A stretch of DNA of 64,000 nt, from contig OZ038532.1 in the NCBI GenBank assembly GCA_964036665.1, forward strand, positions 124,001 to 188,000, in the 5' to 3' direction. This document shows positions 45,311 to 54,963 of the stretch, in pieces. How positions within the stretch are numbered: the first letter of the stretch is position 1; every line of letters starts with the position of its first letter. The notes under the pieces were generated by a model that worked only from the letters and a program-made list of their open reading frames with translations, was not told the DNA's origin and searched no databases. The DNA comes from Gordius sp. MW1. Taxonomy: Eukaryota > Nematomorpha > Gordioida > Gordea > Gordiidae. The position numbers and the translations under genes were made by a program.

Positions 45311-46080
45311 CTGAATAATTATTTAAAACTTAGTATTATTAATTATATATATATTATATATATAGGTTTTAATGTCGCATTGTAAGATAATGTTTCAATT
45401 ATAGACTATTAGCCTTCTCAACTTTTATATATTCAAGATATAAGTTTTGCTAAAATTAATCGCCGTATTTATATTCAACCTAAACTTTATATAGCGATGG
45501 ATTGAATTTGTCAATTATCTTGAACGTTATACAATTAATAGTTATTTTAAGAGTTTTTTAAACCCAAAAAATTAAGCAGAAATTATTTTAAATATATTTA
45601 AGTGTAGATAGTGCTTAATAAGTTGAGTATATATATGAATTATTTTATTATTATTCTTATATTTTTGTTTAAATAGCTCAATTTTATAAATTTTTAAATT
45701 ATTTTTATCATTATATATGAAATAGATATACATATAGAGCATAATAACCATTTTGCTAGCCATCTTGATAGATGACAAAAAATGAATTTTCAGAAGGCAT
45801 TAAGCCGTCTAGTCGATGGTTTTGACTTAAATCATATGTAGAATTATAAAACAGATTATGGGATAAGCTTAGCGCTTCTCCCCTTGATTAAAAAATCATA
45901 TATTTAACATATTGATTAAATAACAAAACAATTTGAGCCTAAATGAGTACCAAATTTTTAGCACTCCTACTCCCTCCCCCCTTCCCTTACAATTTATAAC
46001 CGCTAGGTCTATGTAAAGTGGTTATCAAAAAGAATTAAAAATTAAATGTAAGGTTCGACTTCGAATGTTGTAGTACTTAC

Positions 46081-46192
46081 TTTGCAAAAACACTCCGATG
46101 AGTTGAATGCATTAAAGTAGTTAAAGGTATTGGATATATATTCTCTTGCTCGTTGTTATGCATTTTATGCAAGTGTGTTGAAAAGGTCAATA
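46081..46192 (-). CDS. ABCA gene, linker exon before extracellular domain 2
   Basis: The acceptor is TTTTCATTTCAG and the donor AAA|GTAAGTAC, both strong. Only one frame is open: LTFSTHLHKMHNNEQE and LTTLMHSTHRSVFAK. It enters in phase 1 and leaves in phase 2, matching 44375-45310. It lies outside the duplicated unit and is single-copy. In ABCA proteins this is where the basic segment and TM7 occur, but no hydrophobic helix is seen here. Confidence 0.65.
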
Positions 46193-46363
46193 CTGAAATG
46201 AAAAGGATAATTTGGTATAAACAATATTTGCTGCGCAGTATATATAAACACTTGTGTTTAACCCTTTCAATGCTTTGAAGGATCCATACTCCTTTGGCAA
46301 AACTTAGGACATTATCATCTTAATAAATTTAAAAGTTAAAAAATATATTTTAATTAGATAAAC

Positions 46364-46448
46364 TTTGATCCAGGTGCGTTTCCTTATTTTGCGCACTACC
46401 ACTTGCAGAAGTTTGTACCGTGGTTCTGCCTCTTAAAACTTCGAAAAC
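46364..46448 (-). CDS. ABCA gene, end of NBD1 regulatory domain
   Basis: After the acceptor CATAAAATAG the frame reads VFEVLRGRTTVQTSASGS, completing the TPLEEIFLKV-like end of the ABCA regulatory domain from the previous exon (LYDSCITD). Two donors both give phase 1: CAA A|GTTTAT (end 46364) or AGT G|GTAGTG (end 46400). The choice is open. Confidence 0.6.
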
Positions 46449-46491
46449 CTATTTTATGACAAAGTAATTATAATTTAACGTTATTACTTAC

Positions 46492-46721
46492 ATCTGTAAT
46501 ACAAGAATCATAAAGTTCAATATTATATATCCCCAAAATATCTTGATTTTCTTCTACATAGGCCACAAATTTTTGGACAGCTTTGCTAGTCGATATAGAG
46601 TTGCAATCTTTAGAGTCATAGGGTAAAGTAAATTCATAAACTTTGTTTCTTTGTCCAATAAATTTGATCCCTCCTATAAATTTAGACACCATTTGCTTTA
46701 TTGTCTCAAGAGGATAATCAT
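46492..46721 (-). CDS. ABCA gene, NBD1 regulatory-domain exon
   Basis: The exon reads DYPLETIKQMVSKFIGGIKF, NKVYEFTLPYD, AVQKFVAYVEENQDILGIYN and ELYDSCITD. It matches the post-NBD1 regulatory domain of ABCA proteins (a conserved ...ELxYxLP... strand and a helix before LGI). The donor GAT|GTAAGT is strong and the acceptor is TATTATTTAG. It starts in phase 1 and ends in phase 0. Confidence 0.75.
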
Positions 46722-47099
46722 CTAAATAATATCAAAGACATAACAAATTACATAAAATTATCGTAGTTATGAGATAATAAAAAAAGTTATTACAACGGCG
46801 GCACATCGATATTAGTGCCATTAAAGCAAGTTATTTAGTAAAATATAAAAAAATTTATTTTACACTAATGTTTAAAATTCTCCAATTTTTAAGACATTTC
46901 TATTTCCACTATGTTCTATGAGTGGGCAGGTAAAATGCTAATTATTTCAGATCCCTTTCACTTTTTAATACTTAAATGCACAGAAGTAGGACTAAATAGT
47001 TAAAATATTTAATTTCGACGGGTACCAGTGTAACCTGTAGGGACAGCCCTGCATGGGCCGTCCGAGACCCGACCCGTTGGTTTTATATTCATATTAACT

Positions 47100-47460
47100 T
47101 TGTGAGACCCTTACCCATTAATTTTTGTTAAAAGAATTTGGTTAGCTCTGTAAACGCCGATTGTGACAACTGTCACCAAGTTAGGTTGACAAATATAATT
47201 TTGATGTTTAAAGTAATTTTGTGACATTTTGAACCATCTATTTTCGTTAAAAAAATTTATTTTAATTTCCAAACGACAATTATAACATTTATCACCAAGA
47301 TATGTTAACAGATTTAAATACTATATTTGCACAATTTTATGACACCCTATCCCACCAATTTTTGTAAAAAATTAATTATGCTTCATAAAAGACAATTATG
47401 ACAATTGTCACCAAGTTAAGTTGACAAATGATTTTTTTAATTATAATTTACCACTAGGTA
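47100..47460 (+). repeat. Three diverged roughly 120-bp tandem repeats
   Basis: Each unit contains a GACAA(T)TGTCACCAAGTTA-like core followed by GTTGACAAAT and a TTTTGTGA-C-CC...CCA(C/T)...TTTTTGT stretch. The cores start near 47163, 47274 and 47399. Divergence between units is substantial, so the array is old. Confidence 0.5.
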
Positions 47461-49380
47461 TCAATATTATAAATCACCCTCAAAGTTATTAGAATCAAAT
47501 CAGTGCAATTAAAAAGATCATTGTATCTATATTGCATATTTTCAAAGTCACAAAAACCCTCAAAATATCAAATCGTAGTATTCATTATCCCCCACTCCAA
47601 AACACCTAAACCATGCCAAAGGTCGACTGGTGAATTCTTATGACTAGGCCTAAAGGTTTCTAAACTAAATACCCTAACACCCTTTGGTCTATTTTTTAAA
47701 TTTCGACTAAACCTAAAGGTCTACTCCAAAGGTCGGCTAAAAACCCAGGTCTTTTCAACACCAATAGATAATCGAATATTTTGTTACTGTCAACAACACG
47801 TGGTGTGCTTTGCAGCTATGTATTAATAGTCTAAGTCTAAACGAAGGGTAGCCAGAAAATCCGGCACATGTGGCGATGCTATTAAATTAACAACAATCGC
47901 CCTATAGTAATTTTATCTACAAGGATTTAAGAAGACCATAGGGGGGAGGGGATCATCATAAGGACGACACACTATAAGAAAGGCATTTTTGCTAGTGATG
48001 GTATTAGTCTATGGTTTAATCCTTTCAATAGCTTCTTAGGTCTAATGCAGTAATGTTGTAAAAACGGTTTGGTCGACCTTTGGTTTTAGTCGACTACACA
48101 TGAACAAACTAAAGATTTTTTGTGTCTGTTTTTCTTAGTCGCATAACAAGCAGAGCAAAGGTTTAAATATCCTTGCAGAAGTGGTACCAAACCAATACAT
48201 AACTGCTGGTTTGTCTCAAGATCAAAAAAGGAGGCTGGCAATTCTTTGTACAAGCGCCGCCTTTTTCTTTACTTCTCTACTACTACACTCTGTCCCGCAC
48301 ACTATTGGGAGAGAAAATTTGATTGAAAACTCTCTTTCCCTCTCCTTACTTCGCATGCAACTTACTCCTTCCCTTACTATTTTCGTTACCCTTTCATTTA
48401 TCTCAAACTATTTTATAATTTGTTAGTATTTCTCCGAAATGTGTCGATTTATCTACTATATTTTTGGATGATAAAAAAAACCTAGCTAAAATTTCTAAAT
48501 TATAGGATGAAGCTTTATTAAATTCTTTTATTTTTTATTAAAGTTTTAAATTAAAATTATTACTAGATTATTTAGTAAATAACCTTTGAAACCGGTTCTT
48601 TCTAATTTTTTACTAATTTTGTATACGATATTGTTAAAAAAACGAATAAATATTCACTAGATTTCTTTTTTACATAACCTTTGAAAATAGTTATCCAAAT
48701 TTTTGAATCAATTTCGTATAAAAGTTTATATTTTTAAACTTTAAATAAAATCAACAAATCCGAAAAATTTATCACTAAATAAACTTAAATTAGGCTAATT
48801 TATTTTTTTTAATTACACTGGGAATAAATAATGGAACTATAAATCGACCGGCAAACTGTTTGCATATTTTGCTAGAGTTTTTTACGGTGAACACAAATAT
48901 ATTGTTAATCTATTTTCCTATATGTGAATTTAAAATATTTGCTGTCAAAGTTGCTAAGAGCAGCAATTTTGACGTTTTTCAAACATCATTAATTTGTAAA
49001 TTGATCGGTAATATTTGATATATAAATGAAGAGAAGAATCCATTAAAAAAATTAGCCATAGCTTTATTACAATTTGATATATTCCAAATTTGACGAATTG
49101 CCCCAGACTTAAAACATTCTCTCTTCCCTTTAACAATAGGAATACCGTGTTGTTGTTATCAAATATTACTAGAGACATGCACGGCCTAGCCCGACCAGTG
49201 GACAGGCGCGGGCCGGGCTTGGGCGGGAAATAAACGTGCAGGCCCTGAACTGACCGTAATATAACCTAACGGGCTCTGGCCAGGCCTAGATTTACGTAAG
49301 GCCAGCTAAAAGCCAGTTTCAGAATCAAATAGATTTTTATTTGTGTATTATAAATTATTAACAAAGATTTGAGTTTAAAA

Positions 49381-50131
49381 CAGGGGTTTGTCCCGAACCC
49401 GAACCCCTGAACCCGAACCGGGTAAAACCCGATGTTTTACAACCCGAACCTAAACCCGAACCCATTTTTAAAAATGCCCTTAAAACCCGAACCCGAACCC
49501 AATAAATTCAAAAAGGGGTCGGGTTCGGGTTTTTAATTCAAAAATATATTGTGAATGGAATTGAATATCTCAGTTTTCTCTATCATGAGAATGTAACGAC
49601 GAAAAAAACCATATCATTTTAATTTCAATATTTTTATGTTTTCGGCATTTTTCATTCATTAATCAATACAAATTATCTCAAGAATTATTTGTAAATATTA
49701 TATATATAATTGATATATATTAGACTATAATTTATATAATAATTGTAAAATACTTTAAATATATGTACTTTAACATTTAATATAAAATATCAGATGTTTT
49801 TTATAATTTTAGATTTGTTTTTCGTTGGTTTTAAAATTTACTTAGGTCTAATTATTATACAATGTTTAAATAAAAATAGGACATATATTTTATTATTCTC
49901 TTTTAGAGTCTAAAAATGGTGAATGAAAATAACCCCATTAAACAATTGGCATGTGAATTTAATTAGGTGCTATTTAAAAATTAAGTTAACTATTCAATAA
50001 TATTTTGAAGGTAAAAATGTATTATTAATATAATAAAATTTCTTGAACCAGAACCTGTACCCGAACCGGGTTTCAATTATGCCAAACCCGAACACGAACC
50101 CGATTTTATTTTGGGCGGGTTCAAACCCCTG
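49381..50131. mobile_element. hAT-type MITE, 751 bp, with 8-bp target duplication
   Basis: The ends are CAGGGGTTTGTCCCG and, inverted, CAGGGGTTTGAACCCG. The 8-bp GTTTAAAA flanks both sides (49373-49380 and 50132-50139). Subterminal regions are packed with ACCCGA/TCGGGT repeats in opposite orientations. It has no coding capacity. The family is distinct from the 1300-bp hAT element at 10662. Confidence 0.88.
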
Positions 50132-50987
50132 GTTTAAAATGTTCCAATTTAATTTTTGATCCTTATTAAATTAATATGGATGAATACAATTTATTAAACT
50201 AAAATTTTACTGATTAATTTGCAGTTAATGAGGTAAACGCCAAATCGATGTTTTCAGCAACTTTGACAGCAATGATTTCAAAAACTTGACATATAGGGGA
50301 ACAAAATAGACCAAAATCATCTCATATAAATTGTGCAGGATCAAATGCAAGAGTGGCGAAAACACACACGTATTAAGGGAAGGAGTAAAGTGCATGCTAA
50401 ATAAGGAGAGGGAAAGTGCGTTTTTTACAAAAGCTAAGATTAATCTTTTATTTGCCACTAGTATGGGGGGAGGAGACGGAGAGTGAATAAGAGCGAAAGT
50501 GAAGAAAAACGCTGTAAGTTATAATGTTTTATGACTTTTTACAGGCGCTCTTAATTTAATGTATTTATATGTTTATGGTAAAATATTTATATTTCAGGAA
50601 TAAAATCTTCTCCTCTTACTAGTTGAATTCTAAAAATTTTGTGAAATTATTTTGAAATATAATAAGAGAAATTATTTTACAAATTAAGCGATAACATAAA
50701 GAAAAGTCTACTAAATCATTGCTCTAAATCGTATTTTAATTCTGGATGATAACATATATGCAATTTATAATGCTCATTAAATTTAAGATCATTTCTTATA
50801 ATATATAAAAACAACTAAGTAACAATACCTTTAGGCAAAACGGGTAAAGTTTGGGTCTCGCTCTATTTTATAATATAAATTAAATCTCGATTAATTTATC
50901 TTAATGTGATTATATATTAAAAATAAAATAAACTGTTTTAATTTACCATGGCAGTGAGCTTTTCAGATTCCATTATGTCATTTATAC

Positions 50988-51384
50988 TGATGTATAATTT
51001 CAAACCTTTTGTGAATGACAATTTCAATTGTGTCTCTGACCCTGAACAAAGAAGTTTTCCCTGCATGACATAGGCTATTCTATCACATATTGTGGTTACG
51101 GGTAAAAGTTGTGAGGTGAGTATAATGATGCTTTTGTCTAATATTGTATAGGGTAAAAAATAGGTAATTATTATACTTTGTTTTTGGTCTATAAGCAAAG
51201 AGCATAAATCGTTATAAAACCCAAATTCCAAATTTTTCAAGGCTTCTTTCAATAGTACAACCCGACATTCTCCAGCAAATGCTATTGCCAAATTTAACAA
51301 AATTCTCTTGTTACGAGCCAATTCGTATATTTTGCAATGGCGGTATTCGTAGAGTTGACAAACTTTTAAAATATTTTGCACGTC
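50988..51384 (-). CDS. ABCA gene, NBD1 signature/Walker B/H-loop exon
   Basis: The acceptor is TTGATTATAG. The exon reads VQNILKVCQLYEYRHCKIYE, LARNKRILLNLAIAFAG, VVLLKEALKN and, later, IILTSQLLPVTTICDRIAYV with MQGKLLCSGSETQLKL. ABCA NBD1 has LSGGMQRKLS, VVxLDEPTxG and STHxMxEA at these positions; here they are LARN, LLKE and LTSQ, so the signature, Walker B acid pair and switch His are absent. The H-loop strand is preceded by a near copy of itself (QSIIITYFLPYTI). A donor at 50988 (ATC A|GTATAA) keeps phase with 46492-46721. A donor at 50947 is also possible but breaks phase. Confidence 0.75.
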
Positions 51385-51966
51385 CTATAATCAAAATGTC
51401 ACTTTCAATTAAAAGTTTAATACATTTTAGTAATTCAGCAAGTTGCAAATTATAATGAGAAAAATCGCATTTAATATACATGAATTTTTAAATCCCCATT
51501 TAACCTCAACATGTTATAATAAGGGTATATAAATAAAAAAAAGAACGATCGATTAAACAATAGATAACTGATCGTGTGGCTCGTACAAATTAGGTTTTAT
51601 CGAAAATGGAATAAAAATTGCATTTATTAAAACAATTGAATATAACTAGCTAAACTTACATTTTATGCCATTTTTTGGAAAAATATTGCATATTTACCAT
51701 TGTTTTAAATGTAGTATTAGCTTCATTTACCTTAAATAATAGTTGTATTTACTTAATTATTAAGGATATCTTTGTGAAGAGAAAAGAAGTTTAAAAAAGT
51801 GTTAGTTCGAGTTTGTATAGCTGCACCTACATTAAACTTTTATATTATATAAATAATTTAAAACCTAAATTAACCTCTTATCATCTAAAAAAACATATAC
51901 TAATATTTTTAATAAAATAGGTATTTTAATATGTTATTAATAAAATATCCAAATTATTGCTTTTAC

Positions 51967-52039
51967 TTGGTGGCGCACGTTACTCTTGGTTTTAGCGAGT
52001 TTCACAAAAAACCATAAATTTTCCTCGACAGTTAATTCC
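51967..52039 (-). CDS. ABCA gene, short NBD1 exon after a lost Q-loop
   Basis: The exon reads ELTVEENLWFFVKLAKTKSN and VRHQ, matching the ABCA ...MLTVEEHLxFYxxLKG... segment. The acceptor GCTATTTTAG gives phase 2 in and CAA|GTAAAA gives phase 0 out; both fit the neighbours. The spliced product would lack about 18 residues around the Q-loop that ABCA proteins have just before this segment. Confidence 0.68.
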
Positions 52040-52131
52040 CTAAAATAGCAAACACTCTCCGACGCGTATCCAATGTTAGTCCTATTCCATGTTTTGCAAT
52101 AATGATTATTATGCATTAATAATAAAGTAAC

Positions 52132-52316
52132 CTTTTCGTGGGTTCTGTGTCGTCGCTTTCAAACAAAATTTGACCAGAATCAGGTGTTACTTCTCCTTTA
52201 ATAATAGCATCTAATGTGTCAATCGTAGCCGGTGAATCAGCACATAAATAGGTGATTTCATTTTGATAAAATGAGCAGGTCATATTCTCCAACAACATAG
52301 TGTTATTTTTTGTCTT
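52132..52316 (-). CDS. ABCA gene, NBD1 Walker A-region exon with degenerate P-loop
   Basis: The exon reads LLENMTCSFYQNEITYLCAD, SPATIDTLDAIIKG and VTPDSGQILFES. It aligns with the ABCA segment leading to and following Walker A (...GxIxxLLGHNGAGKTT...LTG...P.SG...). The P-loop reads LCADSPATID, with no GxGK[S/T]. The acceptor is TTTTTATAG and the donor AAAAG|GTTACT, phase 0 in and phase 2 out. Confidence 0.75.
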
Positions 52317-52464
52317 CTATAAAAAGTAAAGTTAGCAGTGAATAATAATTAATTGAATTTATGACTTAAAGGCTATGGTGTTTATTAGAATAGTTAAGAA
52401 AAAGCCTGAGTCATGGTTGATAATAATTATTATTTTGTTTAAAATGATAAATTCTTTAAATAAC

Positions 52465-52830
52465 CTTATACACGTTTTGGAAAGAAAGTAATTTTTTAAA
52501 TTCATTGCCAATCTCTGGTTCAAAAATATTTGAATCATGTTTATCAGGCATTTCCATGTCAGGATTCGTTATTTTCTTTATTCCCATTATACGCTTAATG
52601 CGCTGTATTGTAATAGCATATATTTTTTGAAATCGTTCGAAATTCAATTTTTTAGTTAGTGCCTCAACGCACAATCCTACTGCTATGTAGACTTCTGCAT
52701 ATAAGAACAAAACAAAAACATTTAAAATATTTTTTGATGTCCAATTATTCCACTGCAAACCATCTTGTTCAATTTCTTTTCTTATAATTAATTCCATTAA
52801 CTGCGTATAGCAGGCGACAGGTAGTGGAAC
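52465..52830 (-). CDS. ABCA gene, end of TMD1 to start of NBD1
   Basis: The exon begins VPLPVACYTQLMELIIRKE (the family has SPVAF...), continues GLQWNNWTSKN and a helix VFVLFLYAEVYIAVGLCVEA. After a basic linker it ends NIFEPEIGNEFKKLLSFQNV-YK, the EP...L...V.I.NL.K.Y entry to NBD1. The acceptor is TATATTAAG and the donor AAG|GTTATT, phase 0 to phase 0, 366 bp. Confidence 0.78.
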
Positions 52831-53067
52831 CTTAATATAGTTCAAATGAAATCTTTAGTGTATTTAAAAAAATAATAACATATTAATTAAAATGCTAAAT
52901 AATTATATTTTCTAAATTGTCATTGCATTAAAAACGTCTTTATTCAAAAAAATTGACTCGAGAGAATCTCATTAGGAAAGAGAAGTAAATAATCAGACGG
53001 ACTAAACCCTTGGGGTATTCCTCTTTTATAATAGTTATTAAGTTATAGCTAAAATCAAATGTCTTAC

Positions 53068-53491
53068 ATATAAATATATTTCGTGTAAGGATAAGTAGTT
53101 GAGGAGTATGCTTGTGAGAAGATAGGTAAAAAAACCGGTGACAACAGCTGATCTAGCTTTAATGAACAAGCTTGCAATTAAGGTGCCAAATGAGATGCTG
53201 GCGAATCCTTGCAAAAAAACAATAATGAAAATGATCAAATTATCGGCGTATGTAAATATGCCCCCATAGTATAGGAGTGATGTTATTAGTATAGAAGTTA
53301 TTATGGCTGGAAATAAGTAGGTAAAAATCCAAGAGATTGTCCAAAGCGTGTGACTCAGTCCAAACATTTTGTAATACATTATACGTTTGTTCTCTTTCTC
53401 TTCTACCATAGATATTATTATGAGTGCTACATATGGTAACCAACATAAGTTTAAATGATGACTCATGGGCGTTTTTATCGACCTTAGAAAC
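53068..53491 (-). CDS. ABCA gene, TMD1 core exon
   Basis: The exon encodes FLRSIKTPMSHHLNLCWLPY, VALIIISMVEEKENKRIM and then three strong helices (WTISWIFTYLFPAIITSI, LIIFIIVFLQGFASISF, VVTGFFTYLLTSILLNYL). The EKE...KxxM...G coupling-helix region typical of ABCA TMD1 is recognisable as EEKENKRIMYYKMFGL. The acceptor is TATTCTAG and the donor TAT|GTAAGA, 424 bp, phase 2 to phase 0. Confidence 0.82.
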
Positions 53492-53554
53492 CTAGAATAA
53501 TTTATTACTTTTTGCAACTTATTTTCAAAAATTATTAAAATATTAATTGCTTAC

Positions 53555-54200
53555 TCGTCACGATTATAGCAAGGATATGGTGTCTGCTGAAGATACAAGC
53601 CTGGTTTGTGTATATAGGAATCATTTTCAAGAGTATTATTAGTGAAAACATCAATAATGGCAGTGTCGATGAGGTCTTGAAGAATGAGAAAACCGTTATA
53701 GTAGTATTTGTGGTGTGTTAGTGGATGCCTCAAAGGTGAATGTATATAATGTTCATCGTACAATCTATTTGTAGAATCTATTTTTCCAGCATCCATACGT
53801 ATTTTATAGCGTACAAATTTTGACGAATCTTCAATCAATGCATCGATTGGCTTGTGCATATGCTTATCATTAACCATATCTATAAATACAATTCCAGCAA
53901 GAAAGTTGTCCGAGTCCATTAAAGTTTGACTGTATTTTTCCATCTCTAATTCGCTAGGTAAACCTTCTATTCTATCAACCAAAATGCAATCTAGCGTCTG
54001 GGATATCTTTGTAATTAATTTATCCAAAATGGTTATAATAGGTAAATATCTCTTTTGCTGAGGAGTTGTCTTGTTTCCCGATTTGCTTTCCATAATTTCA
54101 ATATTTATCAAAATATTATGGATTATATCTTTCAATAAATGATGATAGAAAGAAAACCTTTCAAATGTCCTATTCACATTCTCCATAATTTTCCAAGTAA
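53555..54200 (-). CDS. ABCA gene, end of extracellular domain 1
   Basis: The exon reads MENVNRTFERFSFYHHLL near the start and ends with the ABCA signature of extracellular domain 1: FLAGIVFIDM, FVRYKIRMDAGKIDSTNRLY, YNGFLILQDLIDTAIIDVFT and YLQQTPYPCYNRDE. The family has W/FAGIVF, VKYKIRMD, GGFxYLQDxV and MQQMPYPCY. The acceptor is GCATTAAG and the donor GA|GTAAGC. The upstream intron is only 39 nt (54201-54239). Confidence 0.88.
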
Positions 54201-54239
54201 CTTAATGCATTTTTATAAATATATAATAATTTATCTCAC

Positions 54240-54353
54240 CAGAATTAACAGGTGTAAATAAGAGCTTGTTGACAAATAGTGGTTTTAGGGTCTTCCAAGT
54301 TTTTGTCAATAGTCTCGATTGCTCCAGTTCATAAAATACGTTCTGGCAGTAAC
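54240..54353 (-). CDS. ABCA gene, extracellular domain 1 exon
   Basis: The exon reads YCQNVFYELEQSRLLTKTW and KTLKPLFVNKLLFTPVNS, matching the ABCA ...WKALKPLLxGKILYTPDT... segment. The acceptor is ATGAAAACAG and the donor TCT G|GTGAG, 114 bp, phase 1 to phase 1. Confidence 0.82.
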
Positions 54354-54963
54354 CTGTTTTCATTATTAAATCATTATTTGCCTCGTTTAAAATTTAGATA
54401 AATATATAACAAATTTAAAGTAGTAAAAAGATCAATAGTGTAAATAGACATATCAGACATAAAACTCCAGCTACATATTTTTACGATTAAATTTGGAATG
54501 AACGTAAATGAATGCAGGTAATATTGATTTTAAGAAATAGACATCAATAAATTCCTGGTATATTTGCCAGTAATTATATCTATAAAACATAACCGATTTT
54601 TATTTTTTTATCACTAAAAATTGTTGCAAATATAATATGACCTTTTTTGGTTATAAATATATTAATTGCCATGCAACTTATGGGCTCACTTTAGACTTAA
54701 ATTGTTGTGTAGTGTAGTGTGCAGCTTGTTGGTTTAAAATGGCAAACTACAATCCGGAAAACCGCTGTACTTAATTTATGTGGCCTCTACCCAAGGCCGT
54801 CCGACATCTTTGTAAATCAAGATCGCTTTTTCTTTAATGATTGGATTTAAATGCCGCCCCATTTCTAGGTAACACGAACCTCCCCCCCCCCTCCCTCTTC
54901 ACGCTCTACTTTTATGTGCAACTCCCCTAAACCGTCCCTACCTCACCAACTCCCACCTTTTAA

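Larger units (their letters stand above)
27447..45954. repeat. Unit B of the tandem duplication (18.5 kb with Helitron)
   Basis: This is a direct copy of 10671-27446. It is longer because of a 1577-bp Helitron (37274-38850), 144 bp extra in an ABCA intron (after about 39613) and 14 more T in the RLE tail. Unit B abuts the 5' half of the ABCA gene, and exon phases continue across its right edge (46081-46192 into 44375-45310). I therefore take it to be the ancestral location of the 3' half. Confidence 0.92.
46732..50946. other. Large ABCA intron filled with repeats
   Basis: This 4.2-kb intron holds three diverged roughly 120-bp tandem repeats (47100-47460), inverted-repeat arms (48255-48990 against 50225-50520) and a hAT MITE (49381-50131). 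Near 49185-49300 is a GC-rich stretch with GGGCCGGGCTTGGGCGGG. The open frames at 48181-48426 and 50225-50458 are translations of the inverted arms, not host genes. No ABCA exon was seen inside. Confidence 0.55.

Noticed and set aside
48181..48426. 81-codon frame with a hydrophobic segment
   Set aside because: Its second half is an inverted copy of 50340-50430, so it is translation of a repeat arm.
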